A stretch of 64,000 bases of DNA, taken from the NCBI GenBank assembly GCA_028386065.3, contig JAKUCV010000306.1, positions 41,810 to 105,809 on the forward strand, in the 5' to 3' direction. Positions 12,619-20,628 of the stretch are shown piece by piece. The stretch's first letter is position 1, and each line of letters opens with the position of its first letter. A program made the translations under genes and the position numbers. Under the pieces are notes generated by a model. The model was given only the letters and a program-made list of their open reading frames with translations. It made no database searches and was not told the DNA's origin. The DNA is from Turnera subulata. Its lineage: Eukaryota > Streptophyta > Magnoliopsida > Malpighiales > Passifloraceae.

Positions 12619-13274
12619 TGGGCTCTCTTGGATTTGATATGGCACCTGAAATATGTTGAGAACCAGGTCTGACCCCTAGCTTATCCGTGACGGGGCCCGA
12701 AAAGATAAAATTGGAAATTGGATTTTTGTTTAAGTCTTTTTGGGTCTTGGACCAGTTTTGGGTCGAGTCTTTTGGTTTGGTGTGTTTGGCTGTTAAGCCT
12801 GTTTTCGACTTTGAGTAATTTATAATGTTGCATATTGATTGTCTATCCATGGTTGGTGGGCACTTCGGACTCACCCCTCATCTGCGGGCTTTCATTCTGT
12901 AGGTTGAGTTATTTGTGGTTCAAGTATGATGCATTCCAGACAGGTTGCGGCGTTATCCCTTTGACAGGACTCGGATCCATAGTTTGCATCAGTGTCGCAT
13001 ACAGTGTCTTTGTGAGTTATTGAGTCTTCTGCTGTGCTGATTATTGTTATTGTTGGGCCATTGGGTCGGTTGTGCTTTTGTAGATGTTCCCGGGGTTCGG
13101 GTGACGTGTAGTTGTTGTTGGGCCGAAGGGCCAGTTTCATATTTTTGATATTGGGCTGTTGAGCTAGAGTTTCTGTTGTATACACTGTATGCTGGGCTTT
13201 GTTAGGTCGGGTCGTTATAGTTCCGGCACGTGTTTACTATGTACGGTAAATACGGGTTGGGGCGTTTCAGGAAT

Positions 13275-13501
13275 AGTGTCGGGACTAATTATTTGGAGGA
13301 GCTTGCCCTTACAATGTGGCTGGAACGTGATGTTGGCCCATTTGAAAGACTTAGAGCCCAAAGAGAAAGTATCCTGGACAAGTTTACTATCCCTAAATCT
13401 GAGTCTATTAGAGACAATTTGGACAATGAAGTAGAGGAAGAAGATGATGATAAGAACCCGAAGCATAAAAAGAAAAAAGAAAAGGAAGAATTGACATTGT
13501 A
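13275..13501 (+). pseudogene. Plant-mobile-domain-like protein remnant, right part
   Basis: The frame continues directly from the left part (848-1165) once the solo LTR and duplicated target are removed. It gives SVGTNYLEELALTMWLERD, then an acidic stretch (EVEEEDDD) and a lysine-rich tail ending at TAA 13499-13501. The acidic and basic tail is low complexity and gives no function. Confidence 0.45.
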
Positions 13502-13738
13502 ATTAAAGGATGTCTTTTACATTTATAATGCATTCAAGTAATGATGAGAGAATAAACGCTAATTTTTTGTTTGGTCAATTTCGAAACTTTTGTAATGATG
13601 TAATAAAATGAACTGGACCCACTTCTGGGCTTTAAATGTATTTATAGCCATCTTTCTTTTTGCCGAGCCCATGAAATCAATTATACATAGTTCTTTTTAT
13701 TAGAATTATACGTATAGTATTTCTTCAATGGATCCATA
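13502..13738. other. Short spacer without recognised content
   Basis: AT-rich; nothing recognised between the remnant above and the integrase remnant below. Confidence 0.3.
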
Positions 13739-14110
13739 TTAACCGGTTCCTTGAGCTCGTTCCCGACTAAATCTTGAAATTTTTGTTGCGCCTCTAGGCA
13801 AGATTTTCTTCATGATGTATAGCCCAATCCAATTTGATTTGAATATGCCCCTGAGATCTGCACCAATTGCCGAATTTCTTTCAATACCATCTCGCTCCAA
13901 ACCTCGTCCTTTGACTCGTTTATTGAATGCCATAACCATTTTTTTTATAGCCTTGCACATAGTACAAAGTTAGTAACATTTTCTCGTCTAATAGTGCTAG
14001 TTGATCAAGTCGTTCCTGCACCCACTCTGTCTCGGGAAGTTCACTTTTCCGAAGATTGTAATTCTAACTCTATGGGTAATTCTATCCAACCTGGGTAACA
14101 TTACCCTGTG
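13739..14110 (-). pseudogene. Tat-lineage Gypsy integrase C-terminal remnant
   Basis: On the minus strand, across several frames, I read TEWVQERLDQLALLDEK, then AFNKRVK, KSNWIGLYIMKKILP and DLVGNELKEPV. This is the order found in the integrase C-terminus of Tat/Ogre-type Gypsy elements, where an AFNK(R/K)V motif precedes a PNW.GPYI.KK.L.GGA motif. Frameshifts and missing ends show a dead fragment. No LTRs were found for it. Confidence 0.6.
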
Positions 14111-15397
14111 GACCAATGGATAGTCTACTTTTAAAGTGTATTTTGCTAGTTCATAGAAAGATCCTTACAACTTTTTAATTTATGAAACTATCTATAATTT
14201 CTTAATAATTACACTACAGGCATAAATATTTATCAAAATTATAAATCAACCACTTTCTAGAAATTTTGTCAAACCCCAAATCTTTTGTGCAGGCGCGAAA
14301 ACTTTACTATGTTGGGCGCCATATTTTACAAAAAAGCCAAAAAGAAGCGCCAAAGTTATAGCATGTTATAGTTGCTAAGCATTATACCTACATATTAAAA
14401 AACAAATAAAGGAGTATCTAAATCCATCGTGTTATAACTGTATTTAATTGATATATAATTTATGTATATAAAATTTAATGTTTATCTATTTTCTGACATC
14501 TATCAAATATTTTTTTTATAATATTGTAGTGAAACACTTAATATTACATCTATATTATTTAAAATTTAAATCTTTTAGTAATTTATCATGATATGGTCTT
14601 GTTTCATTTGTAAGATTTTAAATTTCAGTAATCAACTTAATTTTAATTAGTCATAATCAAGTTTAAAATATATTTTTCAAAATATATTGATATTTAATTT
14701 TTAACACTTCTCAATTTATTTCTTAAAATATAAAAATCATTATTTATAAATATCAGCGAAATGGATTTTTTATAGAAAGAATAGACTAACTAAATCACCG
14801 ATAACTATAATTGATATGAGTGAATTAATGATACCACTACTCCTTCTTTCTTTTTAATTATTTTAAACTTAGAATTTTTAATTAAACATTGTGATTAAAA
14901 AGTTACTATAATCGGATTAGAATATCAGTTTGCATTCAGAACGAGACATGTCAAAATCATGTCTGATATAATGTCATAAAAAATTATAATTTATATGTAT
15001 ATTGCTATTAGATAAAAACATATATAAATTGATAAGTAGTTGATATATTATCAACCTAGCCTTAAAATTATACTCACTACTATATATATTTTTGCTACCT
15101 TGGTATTTTTATTGCTTTTCTTAAATTATTTTCATCATTATTCCAAAATATTCGTATAAATTAGAGTCTAACCCTCCTAAATTTATACATATACTCTTAT
15201 AATTGATATTAGTATGACTGACTAATATTTATATATTACATATTAACTAATATTTTATTTCTAAATATAAAAAATAACATAATGTAATATATTTTTTTAA
15301 AAATTAAATTAAACATATAATATTATTATAGTTTTTTTTATTTCTTTTAAACTTCTACAATATTAGTCCTCAATTTAACTATATTACAGATTGTAGT
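14111..15397. other. Very AT-rich spacer without recognised content
   Basis: About 1.3 kb of AT-rich sequence with no convincing frame, RNA gene or repeat terminus. The last five bases (GTAGT, 15393-15397) are the left target duplication of element I. Confidence 0.4.
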
Positions 15398-15949
15398 TGA
15401 AACGCCCCGACTCGTATTTACCGTACACAGTAAACACAAGCCGGAACTGTGACAATCCAGCCCAGCTTACAGTGTATACAACAAATATCCGGGCTCAACG
15501 GCCCAATATAAAAACAACAATAAAAACTCAACCGGCCCAATGGCCCAATAACAACAAAATAATGCACAGCGGAAGACTTAATTACTCACACAAACACTGT
15601 ATGCGACATAGATGCAAACTATGGATCCGAGTCCTGTCCAAGGGATAACGCTGCAGCCTGTCTGGAATGCACCAAGCCTGTACAACAAATAACTCATCCT
15701 ACGGGATGAAAGCCCGCAGGTGAGGGGTGAGTCCGAAGTGCTCACCGACGAAAGATAGACCATCAATATGAACACTAAAATTACTCAAGTCAGCCAAACC
15801 AAAAGACTCGACCCAAAATCGGTCCAAGACTGAAAAGACTCAAACAAAATCCAATTATCCAATTTTATCTTTTCCGGGCCCCGTCACGGATAAGCTAGGC
15901 TCGTACCAGGTTATCAACCTGTTCCTGGTGCCAGATCAAAAAGAACCCA

Positions 15950-16265
15950 GGGATAGACATCCCAAATATAACAAACCGGGATAGACATCCCAAGCATAGA
16001 CATGCTTATCACACGAACCCAGATCATGGCCACCACAAAACAGTCTCTAACCATCCGGTCGTACCTCTACTTACCACGTGACAATTATATTACCGTCGTC
16101 AAAAACCAAACTCAGGGATCGACATCCCTAACCAAAATACCGAGGATCGACATCCTCGTCACAATTCATTATTAATCCCTTTTACTTATTCCAAAAGACA
16201 CAGAAAATCAACACGGGGATAAACATCCCAAAAACCAAATAGAACACCGGGATAAACATCCCGAA
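15950..16265 (-). repeat. Short-hairpin array in LTR of element I (left copy)
   Basis: Plus-strand forms include GGGAT-AGAC-ATCCC, GGGAT-CGAC-ATCCC, GAGGAT-CGAC-ATCCTC, GCAT-AGAC-ATGC and GGGAT-AAAC-ATCCC. These are the reverse complement of the array in the solo LTR. The equivalent arrays lie at about 21180-21495, 30568-30955 and 35858-36235. Confidence 0.65.
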
Positions 16266-17579
16266 CCCAAACACAGCTAAACCACAGCATCCAACAATGC
16301 AATAACACCAAACGCAATAACCGAGTAATATAGGCACATATTGAAGGAAATCCATCCTCACCTTGGCCGATTACTCAACTCCGGAAACTATGACCGGTCC
16401 GACGCCGGCTCCTCGGGAAACTGCCCGATATCAAACCTATATCACAAAACAGTATATACACATAAATGTACATAATCGGTATACTATGATGCCCAAACTG
16501 CGAAATATCCCATCCCGGTTCATATTTTTTATTTTCGTCTTTTACCGAAAATAATTACCGTACGTATATCCGAATATAATTTCGGTACCATACTTTAATT
16601 AAAACTCTTTCATAATATTTTCATAAAATAACTATAATTTCAAAAATTATAATCACCATAATTTTTCCAGAAAAATAATAATCTATTTATAATTTTCAGA
16701 AAATATTTATATAGTATTTATCTTTTTCTAAATATGTAATAATATTTCTTACACAAAATATAATTACTTTTAATTTAAAAAATACATATTTATATACATA
16801 TACCTCTATCATAATTTTCCAGACAAAAATAATATACATATTAATTTCCAAAAATTATTTTCAAGGTATATATATATATATTTTTCCAATTAATAATAGT
16901 TTTTCCTAAGTAAAACTTAATTATTTATCAAAGTAAATATATTTATATTTTCTTGAAATACCAGAATTAAATTGGCCACAATTTTCTCAAAATAATTATA
17001 TAATTTTTTTTCCAAAATATATACCAGATAATTAATAAATAAATATATATAAATATAGTTTTCTTTTTTAAAAAATTAAAACGGACTGGGCCGTGAATAG
17101 TGTCGGCCCAGACCAAAGCTGCAGGCCCGAACACAGGCCCACGCTCAACCCGGCCCAACACAGCCCACAGCCCAACCCACAAATCAAACCCAACCGAAAA
17201 CCCAATTCGCGACCCGCTCAACAAACGGATCTTGCAAGATCCGGGTCTTACCTCCGGGTCGTGCAGCTGGCGACGACGGCGAGGCGCGAGGAAGGGCGAG
17301 CGAGCACAGCACGACGTCAGGGCGGCATGAGCGGCGCGGGGGCGGCGGAAGACTAGCGTGAAGCTGTCGGCAGCGGTGGCAGAAGCGAAGGAAGTAGGAT
17401 CCACGGGTCTGCAACTCGGGTCAACGCTCCTGGACGGCGCGTCTCACAGCGGCGTCGGGCGGAGGCGGCAGGGTTGGAATCGCAACGTGACGGCGAAGGC
17501 GATGGTGGCGTCGGTGCGGCGAGAGGCGGCGGAGAACGCTACCACGTGAACAGTAGCAGGGGCGCCGGTGAGGTGACGA

Positions 17580-17910
17580 ACTGTTCCTCTGTATTTTTTT
17601 CCTTTTTTTTCTTTTTTCGTATTTTCTTCTTTTTTTCTCTATTTTCTTTTCTTTTCTTTTCTTTTCTTTTCTTTTCTCTCATTTTCTTTTCTATTTTCCT
17701 ATTTTCTGATTGGTCTCTTTTTTTTTCTTCTTTTCTTTTTATTTTTCTTCCCCTTTTTTCTTTTTCTTCTTCTCTTTTTTTCTTTTCTTCTATTTTTTTC
17801 TCTTTTTTTTTTTCTTTCTTCTTTTTTTTTTCTTCCTCTGTTTTTCTTTTTCCTCTCCTCTTCCTCTCTTCTTTTTTTTCTCTTCTCTTCTTCCCCTCCT
17901 GCTTCCTCTT
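17580..17910. repeat. Polypyrimidine tract in LTR of element I (left copy)
   Basis: About 330 bp that are nearly all T and C on the plus strand, purine on the element's sense strand. It causes spurious Phe/Ser-rich or Lys/Glu/Arg-rich open frames. Equivalent tracts lie at about 22820-23140, 32245-32535 and 37550-37800. Confidence 0.8.
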
Positions 17911-18254
17911 CACCGGTTAATGCCTCTTTTTAAAACTTTTTTTTTACTATTTGACTTGTGAATCAATAATGAAATTCGTCCACATTACGGGCGAGTCCGG
18001 TCCGGACCAGAAAATAACTGATGCCCCCATAGTTATTTTCCGGTGTGATTTTCCGAGAAATTCCGAAACCCGAAAAATACCAACTTAGGCCCGAAAAATC
18101 CACGGAAAAATCACGAGTGCGGGAAAACTCTCGGTTTCGAAAAACGACTCCCGATTTACTTTGAATTAATTACCCAAGATTAATTCAACAGTAAATCACG
18201 GTAAAAAGACTTTACAGTCCGGTAAAAATCCAAATTTTTACCTGGGCTGTTACA

Positions 18255-18272
18255 TTCTACCCCCTTAAAAAG
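18255..18272 (-). other. Polypurine tract of element I
   Basis: On the minus strand TTTTTAAGGGGGTAGAA directly precedes the TGTAACAG start of the 3' LTR. Confidence 0.65.
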
Positions 18273-18385
18273 AATTTCGTCCCCGAAATTCCGTCTTATC
18301 CGTGGGTCGATTCTGGCACACTCTGCCAGGTGTCCAACCTCAACATGAGATACCGCTTATACCCTTAAGCGACATCTCATCCGCT

Positions 18386-18393
18386 TATAAATA
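18386..18393 (+). promoter_or_regulatory. TATA box before the antisense 125-codon ORF (element I)
   Basis: TATAAATA lies 42 bp before the ATG at 18428. Element II has TATAAGA at exactly the same distance (33016 to 33058), so the arrangement is conserved between copies. Confidence 0.5.
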
Positions 18394-18427
18394 CCAATCC
18401 TCATGACCTGCATACTCACACACAGTC

Positions 18428-18805
18428 ATGGACTCTCCACTGAGATCAAGGACAACCTCAGACTCCGAGAACAACAGCTACATCGGCGGCATGACTTTCC
18501 CAACAAGCTCCGATGAGGAACCTCCGAAGAAGCGGTTCAAGACCAACATCATCGGCCTGAAGGAGCACATGGTCGTTTCCCCAAAACGACGGAAGAAACG
18601 TGCCAGCATGAAGGCTGAAGACAAGAAGGGCAAGGCGGTAGCTGAGAGCAGCACTCCGCAACAAAAGCTGACGCAACTGAACTTCTCGCTGAAGAAGATC
18701 AGCTCGGCGGTGGCGCAGATCGAACTGGCGTGCGCGGAACTATTCCCACACATGAAAAATGTACAAAAACTTGTAAAAGATCTTGAGAAGCAAGTAGCTC
18801 CGTAG
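18428..18805 (+). CDS. Small basic antisense protein of the LARD-like family (125 aa), unknown function
   Basis: An intact 125-codon ORF, antisense to its host element. The N-terminus is Ser/Thr-rich and acidic (TSSDEEPPKKRFK). Two basic clusters (PPKKRFK near residue 32 and RRKKR near 54) look like nuclear localisation signals. The C-terminal half has a leucine/isoleucine-spaced helix (LTQLNFSLKKISS to LVKDLEKQV) that could form a coiled coil. The element II homologue has the same length and about 84% identical residues by hand count. Only about 37 bases after the stop lies AATAAAATAAG, a possible polyadenylation signal. I do not recognise the family. A nuclear, possibly nucleic-acid-associated protein is an inference from composition. 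Confidence 0.65.
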   Translation: MDSPLRSRTTSDSENNSYIGGMTFPTSSDEEPPKKRFKTNIIGLKEHMVVSPKRRKKRASMKAEDKKGKAVAESSTPQQKLTQLNFSLKKISSAVAQIELACAELFPHMKNVQKLVKDLEKQVAP

Positions 18806-19133
18806 AGTACTCCTTCTCCTGTTGTAAACCTTTATAAAATAAATAAAATAAGCTTTCTCTTTTTAAATCAAAACTCTCTTATGTTATAAAATCTTATGTT
18901 AAACGGAAAATTAAAGCATCTCAAGGCAAAATAAAACTTGTCAATAAAAATATAAAATCAAACATAAAGAATTCAAAAATAAAACTCGTTTAACAAAATC
19001 AAAGCAAAAAGGAAATTAAACAAAATATGTTTCCATGATCAGCGCCCAAATCGGTCCTAATCATCCTCAATCCCGAGATACGTAATGCGCGCAACTAACG
19101 GTGTCGTCTGTCTCCCTCGTGAAAAAGATGTCC

Positions 19134-19290
19134 GTTAACTGGCAAGGCGATGATCACGGGAACGTCCTGTGTCCCTCGAAAGAAACGATACCCACTTGTT
19201 CATAAATTCCGCATGAGCCAAAAACGTCTGTCTCGTCTCGTATCTCTCCACGATGTCCGAACAGCTGTAAACTCGTCGCACATGCACTAT
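19134..19290 (-). pseudogene. Conserved minus-strand segment between the two antisense ORFs (element I)
   Basis: On the sense strand of the element a frame reads CSDIVERYETRQTFLAHAE then MNKWVSF. Element II (33762-33915) reads the near-identical CSDIMEGYET, stop, QTFLAHAEFVDKWVRFF. The frame breaks at different points in the two copies. It could be the last remnant of a sense-strand protein or conserved non-coding sequence. I do not recognise it. Confidence 0.3.
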
Positions 19291-19551
19291 ACTCGAGATG
19301 TGGTCCCATCTGTCCAGCCTCAACGGTCACGGATGCATGTGATGAAAGAAGCAAGAAAATATAGTAAAACCATGAAAAGAAAAGACAAGGTAGCCAGAGC
19401 GAAAGTAAATCATAAGAAGGGAAAAGGCTGAAAAACTCTGGCATGGTAGTCCGAAATACGCGTAAAGTAACAAAGCATTAAATAAAGCAACGGTGAAATT
19501 CAAAAACAAGATCTTGAAAATAAAAAACGGTAATCACGCTCCCCATAGGAG

Positions 19552-19559
19552 TATAAAAG
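19552..19559 (+). promoter_or_regulatory. TATA box before the antisense 227-codon ORF (element I)
   Basis: TATAAAAG in the context CTCCCCATAGGAG...AAGGAGCGGTGAT, 115 bp before ATG 19667. Element II keeps the same context (34184-34191). Confidence 0.55.
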
Positions 19560-19666
19560 AAGGAGCGGTGATGTGTAAATCGTCAAAAGCATTTAAAAGC
19601 AAACAAAACATCCAGGCAAATAAAACACAATGATCGCAAAACAAAACCCCACACGTCCAAAACAAG

Positions 19667-20350
19667 ATGCCTGCTCCCTCATCAGTCTTCTTAGTCGAAG
19701 GTGCCAATCTTGGCAGAAGAAACCGACTGGCCTACAGCATGGTCAACGAACGTGCAGAAGAGCTACCGAATGAGCTTGGAAGAATGCCTCGTCTAGTCTT
19801 CGTCGACGAACTCTACTCGTCGCGGTTCTTCGTCACTCCAATGGAAGAGGTGTTCTTCCTAGAGGATCATGGCACTCTGAGGACATCCTTCTACGGCTCG
19901 GCAAACTCAGTGATGTTCTTCATCTCTGAAAGGCTACAGGAGTTCAACCTGGAGTCCACTTGCCAAACTGTGGAGCAAGGCGCCTACTATCAACTCTCGA
20001 TGACGGCTCAGAGCATGCCCAGAATGACTCGACTACCTCTAACCTGGCCAAAGGCACGACTACTGGTGTGGAACTGCAGAGGAGTCGCAAGGCGTGCCCA
20101 GGAGTTCTCGCGTACCCTGAGGGACTTGAAGAACCAATACAAACCAAACATGGTTCTTCTGACGGAGACACAGTGGCAACCACGGGACGATCACGGTCTC
20201 ATAACACTCCGGTTCCCTCAAGCTAACCGGTTCGAGATTCCTGGCCAGAGCGACAGAGGCGGCATGTGGTTCTCTTGGAGCGACAGAGTCACGGTCAACA
20301 TCAACAACGATCCCAACAGCTTCCGTGTCAACGTCGTTCCAAATCATTAA
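19667..20350 (+). CDS. Antisense passenger protein with truncated EEP-like half-domain (227 aa), intact copy
   Basis: An intact 227-codon ORF on the strand opposite to its host element. Residues 1-125 form a conserved region I do not recognise (LGRRNRLAYSMVNE, then PRLVFVDELYSSRFFVTPMEE). Residues about 131-222 resemble the start of the endonuclease/exonuclease/phosphatase domain of plant LINE-type proteins: LLVWNCRG (metal-site Asn), a basic helix, KPNMVLLTET (metal-site Glu), then GGMWFSWSD. The protein stops there, so the later catalytic Asp and His motifs are missing and nuclease activity is unlikely. It differs from the Copia-borne copy (28051-28734) by no length change and is about 73% identical by hand count. 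Codons are GC-ending, unlike the Copia copy. A nucleic-acid-binding role is inference only. Confidence 0.7.
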   Translation: MPAPSSVFLVEGANLGRRNRLAYSMVNERAEELPNELGRMPRLVFVDELYSSRFFVTPMEEVFFLEDHGTLRTSFYGSANSVMFFISERLQEFNLESTCQTVEQGAYYQLSMTAQSMPRMTRLPLTWPKARLLVWNCRGVARRAQEFSRTLRDLKNQYKPNMVLLTETQWQPRDDHGLITLRFPQANRFEIPGQSDRGGMWFSWSDRVTVNINNDPNSFRVNVVPNH

Positions 20351-20613
20351 ATGTATTTTTATTTTTATAAAATATCAAATATCATGTAATATTCCTCTTT
20401 GTATTTCCAATATTAGCAAATATTAATAATATTTATATTTTCGCTTATTTATGGCATCATTTACCTCATATGTGTATGTTCCGCGACAGCTGGCGTCCCT
20501 TGACTGGATCCATAATGCACTAACTAAAATGTTATAAAATAATAACCAAATGGAGCGAACTATGCAAACAAGACAACAAACACACAAAGATTGCCCAACA
20601 AGACCTAACGCCC

Positions 20614-20625
20614 GCTCCGCTACCA
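20614..20625 (-). other. Primer-binding site of element I
   Basis: On the minus strand TGGTAGCGGAGC begins 3 bases inside the 5' LTR edge. It is related to the initiator-Met site TGGTATCAGAGC. The same variant occurs in element II and in the Angela-like element at 62274. Confidence 0.6.
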
Positions 20626-20628
20626 AAA

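Larger units (their letters stand above)
1166..13269 (+). mobile_element. Solo LTR (~3 kb) of the non-autonomous Gypsy-like family, split by a Tekay insertion
   Basis: Begins TGTAACAGTCCGG and ends GGGGCGTTTCA. Its two parts are 1166-2139 and 11256-13269, about 2.99 kb in total. The flanking five bases are GGGAT (1161-1165) and GGAAT (13270-13274), a target-site duplication with one mismatch. No internal region or second LTR adjoins it, so it is a solo LTR left by LTR-LTR recombination. It is the same family as the LTRs of elements I and II, here in plus orientation: the start matches the reverse complement of 38143 leftward, and the hairpin array at 12260-12618 matches theirs. The long open frames near 1440-2120 lie in its GC-rich part and I do not regard them as genes. 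Confidence 0.85.
15398..18254 (-). repeat. 3' LTR of element I
   Basis: 2857 bp. On the plus strand it runs from TGAAACGCCCCG to GGGCTGTTACA. It contains the short-hairpin array (about 15950-16265), a GC-rich block (17230-17560) and a polypyrimidine tract (17580-17910). Confidence 0.88.

Noticed and set aside
17539..17913. Lys/Glu/Arg-rich minus-strand frame
   Set aside because: Translation of a homopurine tract; same artefact at 32344-32535.
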